Shown here in pieces: positions 21,940 through 34,392 of a stretch of 64,000 bases of DNA. Location of the stretch: NCBI GenBank assembly GCA_903632075.3, contig CAHIKZ030005202.1, positions 987,501-1,051,500 of the forward strand, given 5' to 3'. A model generated the notes under the pieces. It saw nothing but the letters and a program-made list of their open reading frames with translations, did not search any database and was not told the origin of the DNA. Made by a program: the position numbers and the translations under genes. Within the stretch, counting starts at the first letter, position 1, and the number at the start of each line of letters is the position of its first letter. The stretch comes from Acanthosepion pharaonis (Eukaryota; Mollusca; Cephalopoda; Sepiida; Sepiidae).

Positions 21940-22640
21940 TTCATCAATTCACCCCAAGTAGCGTCACTAAGACGCAAGCGGAGAGCTACCGGAAGTGAAA
22001 AACAAAGAAAAGACTTTAGAAGGAGCCAGAAATCAAAAGATAAAGCTCTACACCTGTTCAAAATACCTGAGAGGTGTGTCAAGCAGATGATAGATGAACC
22101 TATCTACTCCTATTCGGGGAAAAATAAATAGTAAAAAAATTTAGAGATTAGGAGAAGACATTAGAAGTATAAAGTTGAAGTAGACTTTAGAAAGAAACGG
22201 AAACCCAATCCTAAACAGGAAAAAAGGGATAAACCTCTACTCCTGTTCAAAAGATCGAGGATGATTGTTAACTGGACGATAGCTGAACCTACCTATTCCT
22301 ATTGAGATGAAAAAAATAGTGAATAAAATTTCAGAGTTTAGGCGAAGACATTAGAAGTATAGAGTTGAAGCAGACTTTAGAAGGAACCGGAAACCCAATC
22401 CTAAACAGGAAATAAGGGATAAACCTCTATTTCTTTTCAAAAGACCAAGAAGGAGCGTCAAATGGACGATAGCTGAACCTACTTACTCCTATTGAGAACA
22501 AAAAAACCCCCAAAAACATAGTAAATAATATTTTAGAGTTTGGACAAAGATATTAGAAGTATAGAGTTGAAGTAGATTTAGAAGGAACCGGAAATCCAAT
22601 CCTAAACCGGAAACAAGGGATGAACCACTATGGTTAAAAA
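21940..22640 (-). repeat. LINE-A 3' region, about 3.5 tandem copies of 170-200 bp
   Basis: GACTTTAGAAGGA-type starts lie at 22012, 22183, 22373 and 22574, each followed by CAATCCTAAACAGGAAA, GGATAAACCTCTA, CGATAGCTGAACCTAC and CTATTGAGA. The same block appears once at 58190-58340 next to LINE-A coding sequence, so it is read as LINE-A 3' non-coding sequence on the reverse strand. Confidence 0.7.
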
Positions 22641-22644
22641 GTTG

Positions 22645-22794
22645 TTTTTTGATGCAATGTCAATCGTAATCTTGTGTCTTCTTGATTCGTATTCTGATAT
22701 CCCTATCGCTCCTTAATAGTTTTTTCTCATATTCTTTCACACTCAGTAACCCATTGAGTCTTAGTGGCTTTATTTCCTTGCTTGGCATGAAATG

Positions 22795-22841
<47 letters not shown>
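22645..22841 (+). mobile_element. LINE-A 3' end with (AAT)n tail
   Basis: GATGCAATGTCAATCGTAAT (end of the coding segment), then TTGTGTCTTCTTGATTC, a short 3' UTR, CTTGGCATGAAATGATTAAT and an (AAT)n run at 22797-22841. GGTGAAATGATNA also ends the copies at 37370-37575 and, inverted, 30200, 32070 and 21950. This marks the family 3' terminus. Confidence 0.75.
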
Positions 22842-23215
22842 GGATCGCAAAATAATCCACACTAAATCTCTAGTGGCTTAGAAAATATTAGGTTTATCAT
22901 AATTTCCTTTTTTGGAAATCAATTTTTATTGAAGAACGTATCACTACGCACCTGGTGGATAGAAGGGCTTCTTTTAGGTCAATCTGCTGATGCACCTGAC
23001 TTCTCTGCTGTAGTAATGACTGCGAATTAATGACTAGAATGGGCCCAGTACAAACTGGGGTCATCACACAAGGTGAGCGTCACTGATCAAAAATTCTGTC
23101 AACAACTTGCTTAAACCCGCCGTCTCTCTTTCCCTCTATCCGACCTGTGAGTATCAGATTCTCCGAGCCCTCCTTCCTCATTATGTGTCCCAGACAGTAT
23201 AAAAATTCTGACTTT
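22842..23215 (-). pseudogene. LINE-B 3' UTR and short coding remnant
   Basis: CTGATGCACCTGACTTCTCT near 22990 matches CTGATGCATCTGGCTTCTTT near 39690, upstream (in forward coordinates) of the longest LINE-B copy. GAGTATCAGATTCTCCGAGC at about 23150-23200 is the usual LINE-B reverse-strand block before TTATGTGTCCCAG. Confidence 0.5.
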
Positions 23216-23800
23216 ATAAGAATTATTACTAAAGAAATCTTATACAAATTCATTGTGTTAAGTATTTCTAGAAGGCATATGTAAAAAGATTTTCTGGGAT
23301 GTATATGTGGGAGGTATTTTTGCCGCAGCTTGTATTGCCTTAAGTTTGAAGATGAAATTATGACTATAACTTTGTTGGAAAAGAAGTTATACGCTTATTG
23401 CGTATTAACAAACGCGTCCTCGGTAAATCTCAGACGAAAAAGAGATAATCGATCAGGATGCACTCAAAATAAATTCAGCTTTCTCAATCACAGACAAAAG
23501 AAATGAAGTTTAGGAAAACCAGAAAAAGGCGTCACGTCCCATAAAATCGCCTCTACTTTTTCGAAAAAATCGTTTTATTTAATAAAATCGACCAAATGAT
23601 TCTCCTTGATTTGACAGCATTGTTTCATATTTAAATCTAATTATTAAACCAGACTCTAATTAATTTCCCGCGCGCAACTTAGAATCGCTTGCGTGAATAA
23701 TAATCAAGCTCTAAGCGGGCGGGAGTCGTCATGGCAACTGGTAACAAGATTGCAGTGAGTATCTGTATGAACCGTATATGGTACGGATTAGCAGCGCTTG
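23216..23800. other. Nothing recognised
   Basis: No supported feature on either strand. Confidence 0.4.
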
Positions 23801-23859
23801 GATGATCGGGCTAATTTCAAAACGAACAAAGATTCAGGCAAAGTTATCAACTTCCTGAA

Positions 23860-24125
23860 ATCGGTTGACTGATGCTTACTTGATGAGCGTTTTTTTTTTT
23901 CATCTGATAACGAAGAAAAGAATATGGAGCTATTACCTGACATCTGTCCTTCTTTACGGCAACGAATGTTGGACGATTTCTTCAAATATGAAGAAGAAAC
24001 TCGAGGCGACAGTGGTGTGGTTCTACATAAGGATGCTAAGAATATCACGGACCGAGCGTGTGAGCAACGATGAGGTCTTAGAGAGGTTGCAAACAAGAGC
24101 CACTCGTGGTAGAAGATTAATGAAT
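23860..24125 (+). pseudogene. LINE-B remnant
   Basis: Reads SYYLTSVLLYGNECWTISS, KKKLEATVVWFYIRMLRISR and TERVSNDEVLERL, the well-conserved block after the polymerase domain. It opens and closes without polymerase or endonuclease sequence. Confidence 0.8.
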
Positions 24126-24149
24126 GTAAGAGGAGGTGGGTGAAGATAG

Positions 24150-24480
24150 AAGTAAATGAAGACTGTGAGGTGAAGGAGGATAGATAGCCATTTGCTCTTG
24201 ATTTGAAGATGTCATGATTGCCGTATTCAGGGAAGCATCCACGTGGGAGTTTGTTTCACAGATTTGCAGTTCTAAGCAAAATAACCGTCTGAATTGATCT
24301 TTCTTATAAATGAAATACGGGGTTATGTGGGTGGTTAAACCCCATGTACGATAAATGGTGAGTCCCAACTGTGAAGGTCTGAATTTGTGGACGTTAAGAG
24401 TAGAGCACATCTGAACATTTGCCGCGGAAATAGCAGCTGGTTTGCAACATTGCGTCTGTGGGGAAAGAGGATGTAGAGTG
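24150..24480 (-). pseudogene. Diverged LINE-A-type C-terminal remnant
   Basis: Reverse strand LLRTANL-stop-NKLPRGCFPEYG then HDIFKSRANGYLSS matches the SRLWNSLP...FP...FK...N.YL pattern, with Trp changed to a stop codon. Upstream coding sequence is degraded. Confidence 0.6.
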
Positions 24481-24520
24481 GAAAATACGTTATCTTCTAC
24501 AAGACCATGTAAAGGATTTT

Positions 24521-24730
24521 GAACTTTGCCAAGGCGGGAAGGTGAAGAATGAGCAGCTCCAACCGAGTTTATGGTCGAATCTGAATCTTGTAAAGATAAA
24601 AAATTGCAGAGAGAAAGTCAGGTATGTTTTGCAGCCGTATAAAGCGTCAATAATTTCTCCAGCCTCTTTAGCAATGGATCGGACTCCCCTTGGGTTGTGG
24701 CGTAAACTAGAGCCCAAGTCGAGGCCAAAG
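24521..24730. repeat. Left member of direct duplication flanking the 116-bp satellite
   Basis: TTTGCCAAGGCGGGAAGGTG through TCTGAATCTTGTAAAGAT and GTCAATAATTTCTCCAGCC recurs at 29531-29735 with about 90 percent identity. Its coding status is unknown. Confidence 0.85.
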
Positions 24731-24833
24731 CATGGCGTATCATTGAGAGTGCATATTGATTTTGACAGAGGGTTTATGGATCATTTAATGCCGAAATTTA
24801 ATTTTTTGCGAGTTTTTAAGTAATAAAAATGAC

Positions 24834-27800
24834 ATGTTATTCTGCTTTCACAGTTGAATACATGGTAGATGATACTCAGCTTTTGTGCATATACATGTGT
24901 ATGCAGACATAATTACTAGAGGCGGTGATATATCTGTGTTTTATGATATATGTTATTCTGCTTTCACAGTTGACTACATGGTAGATGATACTCAGCTTTT
25001 GTGCATATACATGTGTGTGCAGACATAATTACTTGAGGCGGTGATATATGTGTGCTTTATGATATATGTTATTCTGCTTTCACAGTTGAATACATGGTAG
25101 ATGATACTCAGCTTTTTGTGCATATACATGTGTGTGCAGACATAATTACTTGAGGCGGTGATATATGTGTGTTTTTATGATATATGTTATTCTGCTTTCA
25201 CAGTTGAATACATGGTAAACGAAACTCAGCTTTTGTCCATATATATGTGTGTGCAGACATAATTACTTGAGGCGGTGATATATGTGTGTTTTATGATATA
25301 TGTTATTCTGCTTTCAAAGTTGAATACATGGTAGATGATACTCAGCTTTTGTGCATATACATGTGTGTGCAGACATAATTACTTGAGGCGGTGATATATG
25401 TGTGTTTTATGATATATGTTATTCTGCTTTCACAGTTGAATACATGGTAAACAAAACTCAGCATTTGTGCATATACATGTGTGTGCAGACATAATTACTT
25501 GAGGCGGTGATATATGTGTGTTTTATGATATATGTTATTCTGCTTTCACAGTTGAATACATGGTAAACGAAACTCTGCTTTTGTGCATATATATGTGTGT
25601 GCAGACATAATTACTTGAGGCGGTGATATATGTGTGTTTTATGATATATGTTATTCTGCTTTCACAGTTGAATACATGGTAGATGATACTCAGCTTTTGT
25701 GCATATACATGTGTGTGCAGACATAATTACTTGAGGCGGTGATATATGTGTGTTTTATGATATATGTTATTCTGCTTTCACAGTTGAATACATGGTAAAC
25801 GAAACTCAGCTTTTGTGCATATATATGTGTGTGCAGACATAATTACTTGAGGCGGTGATATATGTGTGTTTTATGATATATGTTATTCTGCTTTCACAGT
25901 TGAATACATGGTAGATGATACTCAGCTTTTGTGCATATACATGTGTGTGCAGACATAATTACTTGAGGCGGTGATATATGTGTGTTTTATGATATATGTT
26001 ATTCTGCTTTCACAGTTGAATACATGGTAGATGATACTCAGCTTTTGTGCATATACATGTGTGTGCAGACATAATTACTTGAGGCGGTGATATATGTGTG
26101 TTTTATGATATATGTTATTCTGCTTTCACAGTTGAATACATGGTAGATGATACTCAGCTTTTGTGCATATACATGTGTGTGCAGACATAATTACTTGAGG
26201 CGGTGATATATGTGTGTTTTATGATATATGTTATTCTGCTTTCACAGTTGAATACATGGTAGATGATACTCAGCTTTTGTGCATATACATGTGTGTGCAG
26301 ACATAATTACTTGAGGCGGTGATATATGTGTGTTTTATGATATATGTTATTCTGCTTTTTAGTTGAATACATGGTAGATGATACTCAGCTTTTGTGCATA
26401 TATATGTGTGTGCAGACATATTACTTGAGGCGGTGATATATGTGTATTTTTATGATATATGTTATTCTGCTTTCACAGGTTGAATACATGGTAGATGATA
26501 CTCAGCTTTTGTGCATATACATGTGTGTGCAGACATAATTACTTGAGGCGGTGATATATGTGTGTTTTATGATATATGTTATTCTGCTTTCACAGTTGAA
26601 TACATGGTAGATGATACTCAGCTTTTTGCATATACATGTGTGTGCAGACATAATTACTTGAGGCGGTGATATATGTGTATTTTTATGATATATGTTATTC
26701 TGCTTTCACGGTTGAATACATGGTAGATGATACTCAGCTTTTGTGCATATACATGTGTGTGCAGACATAATTACTTGAGGCGCTGATATATGTGTGTTTT
26801 TATGATATATGTTATTCTGCTTTCACAGTTGAATACATGGTAGATGAAACTCAGCTTTTGTGCATATACATGTGTGTGCAGACATAATTACTAGAGGCGG
26901 TGATATATGTGTGTTTTATGATATATTTTATTCTGCTTTCTGATTGAATACATGGTAAATGAAACTCAGCTTTTGTTTATATTCATGTGTGTACAGACGT
27001 AATTACTAGAGGCGGTGATATATGTGTGTTTTATGATATATGTTATTCTGCTTTCACAGTTGAATACATGGTAGATGATACTCAGCTTTGTGCATATACA
27101 TGTGTGTGCAGACATAATTACTTAGAGGCGGTGATATATGTGTGTTTTATGATATATGTTATTCTGCTTTCACAGTTGAATACATGGTAGATGATACTCA
27201 GCTTTTGTGCATATACATGTGTGTGCAGACATAATTACTTGAGGCGGTGATATATGTGTGTTTTATGATATATGTTATTCTGCTTTCACAGTTAAATACA
27301 TAGTAGATGATACTCAGCTTTTTGTGCATATACATGTGTGTGCAGACATAATTACTTGAGGCAGTGATATATGTGTGTTTTTATGATATATGTTATTCTG
27401 CTTTCACAGTTGAATACATGGTAGATGATACTCAGCTTTTGTGCATATACATGTGTGTGCAGACATAATTACTTGAGGCAGTGATATATGTGTGTTTTAT
27501 GATATATGTTATTCTGCATCACAGTTAAATACATGGTAGATGATACTCAGCTTTTGTGCATATATATGTGTGCAGACATAATTACTTGAGGCGGTGATAT
27601 ATGTGTATTTTATGATATGTTATTCTGCTTTCACAGTTGAATACATGGTAGATGATACTCAGCTTTTTGTGCATATACATGTGTGTGCAGACATAATTAC
27701 TTGAGGCAGTGATATATGTGTGTTTTATGATATATGTTATTCTGCTTTCACAGTTGAATACATGGTAGATGATACTCAGCTTTTGTGCATATACATGTGT

Positions 27801-29205
27801 GTGCAGACATAATTACTTGAGGCGGTGATATATGTGTATTTTATGATATATGTTATTCTGCTTTCACAGTTGAATACATGGTAGATGATACTCAGCTTTT
27901 GTGCATATACATGTGTGTGCAGACATAATTACTTGAGGCGCTGATATATGTGAGTTTTATGATATATGTTATTCTGCTTTCACAGTTGAATACATGGTAG
28001 ATGATACTCAGCTTTTGTGCATATACATGTGTGTGCAGACATAATTACTAGAGGCGGTGATATATGTGTGTTTTATGATATATTTTATTCTGCTTTCACA
28101 GTTGAATACATGGTAAATGAAACTCAGCTTTTGTTTATATTCATGTGTGTACAGACGTAATTACTAGAGGCGGTGATATATGTGTGTTTTATGATATATG
28201 TTATTCTGCTTTCACAGTTGAATACATGGTAGATGATACTCAGCTTTTGTGCATATACATGTGTGTGACATAATTACTAGAGGCAGTGATATATGTGTGT
28301 TTATGATATATGTTATTCTGCTTTCTGATTGAATACATGGTAGATGATACTCAGCTTTTGTACATATACATGTGTGTTATCAGACATAATTACTACAGTG
28401 ATATATGTTTTGTTTTATGATATATATTATTCTGCTTTCACAGTTGAATTAGTGTATACTCAGCTTTTTACATATATGTGTGTGCAGACATAATTACTAG
28501 AGGCGGTGATATATGTGTGTTTTATGATATATGTTATTCTGCTTTCACAGTTGAATACATGGTAGATGATACTCAGCTTTTGTACATATACATGTGTGTG
28601 CAGACATAATTACTAGAGGCGGTGATATATGTGTGTTTTATGATATATGTTATTCTGCTTTCACAGTTGAATACATGGTAGATGATACTCAGCTTTTGTG
28701 CATATACATGTGTGTGCAGACATAATTACTAGAGGCGGTGATATAAAAATGTTTTATGATATATGTTATTCTGCTTTCTGATTGAATACATGGTAGATGA
28801 TACTCAGCTTTTGTGCATATACATGTGTGTGCAGACATAATTACTAGAGGCGGTGATATATGTGTGTTTTATGATATATGTTATTCTGCTTTCACAGTTG
28901 AATACATGGTAGATGATACTCAGCTTTTGTGCATATACATGTGTGTGCAGACATAATTACTAGAGGCGGTGATATATGTGTGTTTTATGATATATGTTAT
29001 TCTGCTTTCACAGTTGAATACATGGTAGATGATACTCAGCTTTTGTACATATATGTGCAGTAATTACTAAAAGGCGGTGATATATGTGCGTTTTATGATA
29101 TATGTTATTCTGCTTTCACAGTTGAATACATGGTAGATGATACTCAGCTTTTATGCATATACATGTTTATGTGGACATAATTACTAGAGGCAGTGATATG
29201 TGTTT
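24834..29205 (+). repeat. 116-bp satellite array, about 37-38 copies (array A)
   Basis: The unit runs GTTATTCTGCTTTCACAG, TTGAATACATGGTAGATG, ATACTCAGCTTTTGTGC, ATATACATGTGTGTGCAG, ACATAATTACTTGAGGCG, GTGATATATGTGTG, TTTTATGATATAT. Most units are 95-100 percent alike; units beyond about 28.3 kb and the last few are more worn. Two sub-variants alternate for part of the array (TAGATGATACTC versus TAAACGAAACTC, 25.2-25.9 kb). Another marker, ACTAGAGG versus ACTTGAGG, forms blocks. A single related segment, CAGACATAATTAATAGAGG with TAGGTGTGTTTTATG, sits unexpanded in the R-element at about 30930-30980. Confidence 0.95.
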
Positions 29206-29850
29206 AATGCGGTGTTTTTGTTGAAGTTATATTTTTGAATAAAGTTTGTGTTAAAAAATTTAGGATATTATATGGATTAATGCCATGAATGTCTTTCATG
29301 TTAGTTGTTTGGTAGTATTTTAAACGGATTTAGGTGAAGTTGCCACAATTTGTTAGCATGTTTGTATTGCTGGTCATTTTACTATAAATAATTATTGTTG
29401 TAAATTTTTTTTTATATATAAAATAGTATTGCTGGTATTTTTAGTATAAAAATTTAGTTTTATACTTTCATAGTATTTTGTTTAGATAGGTGTCACTATT
29501 TGCTCATAGCTGGGACCCTAACTCTTGACTCTTTGCCAAGGCGGGAAGGTGAAGAATAAGCAACTCCAGCCGAGTTTATGGTCGAATCTGAATCTTGTAA
29601 AGATAAAACATTGCATAGAAAGTCATGTATGTTTTGGAGTCGTATAAAGCGTCAACAATTTCTCCAGCCTCTTTACCAATGGATCGGATTCCCCTTGGGG
29701 TCTGGCGTAAACTAGAGTCCTAGGGTAAGCATGGATCTGGGAACAATAGAAATTAAGATGAGGTTCTGTGTTTCTAAAACCCTCCAATCATCCACTCTGA
29801 GTCCTTGCTGCCGGATATAGTTTATTGTCATACCCAGGACCCTAGTCAGA
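29206..29850 (+). mobile_element. R-element 3' portion carrying the right 210-bp duplicate
   Basis: GCTGGGACCCTAAC (about 29508) is followed by the 210-bp segment (29531-29735) where other copies have CTACCACCCCGGG, then CATGGATCTGGGAACAATAG and CTTGCTGCCGGATATAGTTT to TACCCAGGAC. The satellite therefore probably lies inside an R-element with an extra insert. Confidence 0.6.
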
Positions 29851-30190
29851 TTGTAAATATTGATATGCCACTAGGAATAAAACCAGAAAGAGTGAAGATA
29901 GAAATTAAGAAAAGTCCCACATGGGCGGAAATGGTGAAGAGGGCTACACCTTTAGTGTAGGCACCAAGACACCACTTTTTGTATTACTCAGCTTACATAC
30001 CAAAAAGTTACCTTTACTTTTTACTTTTTTTTTATTACTTCAGACATGAAAAATGTCTGTGCTAAGAACATTGTCATTTCTTCCCTCATGGGACTTTTCT
30101 TCTGTTCCATATTTTTTTTTTTCAACTTCCTAACGTTCCTGCTTTTATTTTTAGTGGCATAATGCCTGAGGTAATAAGATAAAAAGAGAA
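29851..30190. other. Unassigned sequence
   Basis: No gene. CCCACATGGG and CATGGGACTTTTCTTCTGTT blocks form a weak inverted relationship only. Confidence 0.3.
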
Positions 30191-30665
30191 AAAATATTTT
30201 TTAATCATTTCACCCCAAGCAAAGCAATAATGCCACTCAGACCTGAAGAGGTTACTGGAAGTGAAAGACAACGAAGAAAACTTTAGGGGGGAGAAAGAGC
30301 CGTAAAGGAACAGGATTCAGAAAGACAAAAGATGGCGATTGGCGTTGCATTTAAATTTTTGAAATTGTAGGTGGGGGGCAGGGAAGCAAGAAATTCCTAG
30401 AGACTTCCACAGGTAAGAAGTGTGAGAAAAGAAACTATTAGAAGAGAACAAATGGTTGCATGTAGGTAGTTCAACAGTAAAACGGTGAGACCAACTGCCA
30501 ATCTAGTAGCACGCTTAAATTCATGCAGTCACAGCACCAGGAAAGAAAGCTCTGTGGAACAATTGTCATGAAAATATTTGTAGAAAAAAGTCAGAGGGAA
30601 GACACGTCATGCAGTTAGAATTAAAAAATAAATTAAAAAGACTGGTAATTGCATGTATGACATCA
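30190..30665 (-). pseudogene. LINE-A C-terminal remnant with 3' end
   Basis: In reverse sense it has the 3' terminal AATCATTTCACCCCAAGC block, GGCGTTGCATTTAAATTTTT (FKCN.N region), the ACTTCCACAG block (LWNSL) and AATTGTCATGAAAATATTTG (FHGNC region). Order and spacing match 58380-58690. Confidence 0.75.
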
Positions 30666-30699
30666 GGGCTCTTATTGTCTAAGTGTCTTTATTAATACG

Positions 30700-30790
30700 A
30701 GTTGACAAAGTAATTTGTGGGTAGTGTAATGGTTATAGACATGGTAAGTTCAAATTCTAGTCTCGCCTGTTGTGTTCACTAATGCATTTG
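30700..30790 (+). repeat. tRNA-like relic
   Basis: GGGTAGTGTAATGGTTATAG and AAGTTCAAATTCTAG resemble A and B boxes but lie too close together for a tRNA; probably an internally deleted SINE head. Confidence 0.4.
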
Positions 30791-31990
30791 GGTTGATTGG
30801 TTGATTTTATTTAGCGGCATATCAACCTCTATGGATTATTGAAGGTCAAACTCTAAATATTTTGGACATAATTTTATACATCCAGCGTATTTTTTTTTAG
30901 ATATATGAGGAGAAAGACCAATAAAAGAACAGACATAATTAATAGAGGAGGGGGTAGGTGTGTTTTATGTTATAGTTTTGTTAAGTTAGATTTTGAAATA
31001 CAGTAGTATTTTTTCTTTAAGAAATTGTAGTATATTAAATGGGTTAATGTCATGAATGTGTTTTTTTATGTTCATTGTTTGGTTGGTTGATTTTGTTTAG
31101 TGGGATATCAACCTCTAGGAATTAGGGTTAGGGTCTTGTCGAAATCTAAATATTTTGGACACAATTTTATGTCTTCAACTAAATACATTTTAAATGTAAT
31201 TTTATGTCTTCAACTAAATACATTTTAAATGTAATTTTATGACTTCAACTAAATACATTTTAAACGTAATATTATGTCTTCAACTAAATACATTTTAAAC
31301 GTAATATTATGTCTTCAACTAAATACATTTTAAACGTAATTTTATGTCTTCAACTAAATACATTTTAAACGTAATTTTATGACTTCAACTAAATACATTT
31401 TAAACGTAATTTTATGTCTTCAACTAAATACATATTAAACGTAATATTATGTCTTCAACTAAATACATTTTAAATGTAATTTTATGTCTTCAACTAAATA
31501 CATTTTAGACGTAATATTATGTCTTCAACTAAATACATTTTAAACGTAATATTATGTCTTCAACTAAATACATTTTAAATGTAATTTTATGTCTTCAACT
31601 AAATACATTTTAAATGTAATTTTATGTCTTCAACTAAATACATTTTAAACGTAATTTTGTCTTTAACTAAATACGTTTTAAACGTAATTTTATGTCTTCA
31701 ACTAAATACATTTTAAATGTAATTTTATGTCTTCAACTAAATACATTTTAAACGTAATTTTATGACTTCAACTAAATACGTTTTAAACGTAATATTATGT
31801 CTTCAACTAAATAAATTTTAAACGTAATTTTATGTCTTCAACTAAATACATTTTAAACGTAATTTTATGACTTCAACTAAATACATTTTAAATGAACGAC
31901 AGTAATTAAGAGGTGTTTCCAGGCTCCTCACAACCTTCCGATAAGAGGCCTTGCTGCCGGATGTAGTTTATCGTCATACTCGGGACTGGT
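30787..31990 (+). mobile_element. R-element copy with expanded 35-bp array
   Basis: GCGGCATATCAACCTCTATG starts the copy. A second start (GGGATATCAACCTC) at about 31100 precedes the array. The 3' block AGGCCTTGCTGCCGGATGTA closes it near 31985. Confidence 0.8.
31160..31893 (+). repeat. 35-bp minisatellite, about 21 copies (array B)
   Basis: Unit GTCTTCAACTAAATACATTT then TAAANGTAATNTTAT; starts at 31171, 31206 and 31241 give an exact 35-bp period. Variants are AAATG/AAACG, TTTTAT/ATTATG and GTCTTC/GACTTC. The unexpanded ancestor, ATAATTTTATACATCCAGCG, lies at about 30870 in the same element. Confidence 0.95.
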
Positions 31991-32069
31991 GACGGGGGGA
32001 AGTTCAGAGTCCTATCAGTGATGATGAAATGATACTAGCTCGGTTTTAGAGGTATTTATTTTTTTTAAT

Positions 32070-32880
32070 CATTTCACCAAGGGAACAAAGCCGCTAACAC
32101 TGGGTGTGAAAAATTAAGAAGAAAAAATATATTAAAGAACGAGAAGAATAAAAGATACAAAAATTACGAAAACAGAAAATAACGATTGGCGTTGCATTTA
32201 AAATTTTGATGAAAAAAGTTGGCTGGAAATCTAGAAACCGGAAGAGAATGCCACAAGCGAGAAGTGCGAGGGAAGAAACTGTTACCATAGAACTTACGGT
32301 TACATCCACTCATTTCGACTGTAAAATGATGAAACCTCGCTGTCAATATAGTAATGCACTCAAGTTTAGGTACCATAGCGAAATGTTCATCCGAACAATT
32401 ACCGTGAAAGTATTTGTAGAAAAGGCACAGGGAAGCTACATTACGGCCTTGGAAAAAGAACTGAAGCTGAGATGCCAGCTCCTGACCAATAACATCGCAG
32501 ATTCTTCTTTGGATTTTATGAAATATATAGCAGGAGCGTCAGACTATATGCAGCGACAATTTTCTAAGTATGGACGAATGGCAGAGTTGTAAATATGTAA
32601 GATAGATTCTGTCGAGAAAATTAGTCTAGCAAAACCCAGTGAGCCAACTTTCTTAGTAGCAGACTTAGTAATCGATTCAATATAATATTTCCACTTCATC
32701 TCAGTGAAAGATCTTAGCCCGAGGAGGCGCAACGAATTGTCCTTCTAGAGATTAGCATCGGCCATGCTGTTGGAAGTCAAAAATGTCACTAGTTCTGTTT
32801 TTGAGATATTAAAATTAACAAGCCATTCCTTGCCCCAGCTAACAACAGAATGTAGGTCAATTTTTTTTAGATCATCTGTC
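32070..32880 (-). pseudogene. LINE-A remnant, C-terminal reverse transcriptase portion
   Basis: Reverse-strand pieces read LRLLGLRSFTEMKWKYYIES, SATKKVGSLGFARLIFST, ESILHIYNSAIRPYLENCRC, then after frame changes the FHGNC-like and SRLWHSLPVSRFPANF blocks. This covers the thumb/connection region of Jockey/CR1-type enzymes with several frameshifts. The 3' end (TTTAATCATTTCACC) is at about 32075. Confidence 0.8.
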
Positions 32881-32892
32881 AATTTGATCTTA

Positions 32893-34392
32893 TTGGTTTG
32901 GTTTGTTTTATTTTACAGGATATCAACCTCAATGGGTTATTTAATGTCGATAACATTTTTATTGTTGTTAATATTTTTTTTCCAAAAATCTATTTCTGGT
33001 AATATTTTTTCCTTCAAAAATCTATTTCTGGTTATATTTTTTCATTTAACAATCTATTTCTGGTAATATTTTTTCCTTCAAAAATCTATTTCTGGTAATA
33101 TTTTTTCCTTCAAAAATCTAAAAAGTAATATTTTTCATTTAAAAATCTATTTCTGGTAATATTTTTTCCTTCAAAAATCTATTTCTGGTTAAATTTTTCA
33201 TTTAAAAATCTATTTCTGGTTATATTTTTTCATTTAAAAATCTATTTCTGGTAATATTTTTTCCTTCAAAAATCTATTTCTGGTAATATTTTTTCATTTA
33301 AAATCTATTTCTGGTAATACTTTTTCATTTAAAAATCTATCTCTGGTAATATTTTTTCTTTCAAAAATCTATTTCTGGTAATATTTTTTCTTTCAAAAAT
33401 CTATTTCTGGTAATATTTTTTCCTTCGAAAATCAATTTCTGGTAATATTTTTTCTTTCAAAAATCTATTTCTGGTAATATTTTTTCTTTCAAAAATCTAT
33501 TTCTGGTAATATTTTTTCTTTCAAAAATCTATTACTGGTTATATTTTTTCATTTAAAAATCTATTTCTGGTTATATTTTTTCATTTAAAAATCTATTTCT
33601 GGTAATATTTTTTCCTTCAAAAATCTATTTCTGGTTATATTTTTGCATTTTAAAATCTATTTCTGGTTATATTTTTTCATTTAAAAATCTATTTCTGGTA
33701 ATATTTTTTCCTTCAAAAATCTATTTCTGGTTTTATTTTTTCCTTCAAAAATCTATTTCTGGTAATATTTTTTCCTTCAAAAATCTATTTCTGGTTATAT
33801 TTTTTCATTTAAAAATCTATTTCTGGTTATATTTTTTCATTTAAAAATCTATTTCTGGTAATATTTTTTCTTTCAAAAATCTATTTCTGGTTTTATTTTT
33901 TCATTTAAAAATCTATTTCTGGTAATATTTTTTCCTTCAAAAATTTATTTCTGGTAATATTTTTTCTTTCAAAAATCTATTTCTGGTAATATTTTTTCAT
34001 TTAAAAATCTATTTCTGGTAATATTTTTTCATTTAAAAATCTATTTCTGGTAATATTTTTTCATTTAAAAATCTATTTCTGGTAATATTTTTTCCTTCAA
34101 AAATCGATTCCTGGTAATATTTTTTCCTTCAAAAATCTATTTCTGGTAATATTTTTTCCTTCAAAAATCTATTTCTGGCAACAATTTTCCTTCGCTTTTA
34201 ATATTTTTTCAAAAACTTTATTTCTAGTAATATTTTTTTCAAAAATGTATTGCTGGTAATAATATTATTTTAACAAAGTATTTCTGGTATTAAAACCTAT
34301 TTTTACACTTTCATAGTGTTTTGACCGCAGTTTGTGGGTTAACTATTTGCCCATAGCTGGGACCCTAACAGTTGCTACCACCCCGGGCCAGA
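32893..34392 (+). mobile_element. R-element copy with expanded 32-bp array
   Basis: GGTTTGGTTTGTTTTATTTT and GATATCAACCTCAATGGG start it; CTATTTGCCCATAGCTGGGA and GTTGCTACCACCCCGGG end it. The last 3' block is missing, so the copy is 3'-truncated at about 34392. Confidence 0.85.
32980..34200 (+). repeat. 32-bp minisatellite, about 38 copies (array C)
   Basis: Unit CTATTTCTGGTAATATTTTT with TCCTTCAAAAAT; CTATTTCTGG starts at 33022, 33054 and 33086 (32-bp period). TCCTTCAAAA, TCATTTAAAA and TCTTTCAAAA variants, and TAATAT versus TTATAT, are mixed along the array. The copy at 3252 has only a few such segments. Confidence 0.95.

Noticed and set aside
26987..27190. 67-codon frame in the 116-bp satellite
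   Set aside because: Only chance openness within a tandem repeat; not maintained in neighbouring units.
31130..31140. Telomere-like TTAGGG repeat (TTAGGGTTAGGG near 31128)
   Set aside because: Only two units inside an R-element; not a telomeric array.
31160..34200. Possible CRISPR arrays (35-bp and 32-bp repeats)
   Set aside because: Units are directly adjacent with no unique spacers, and the sequence is animal; these are minisatellites.
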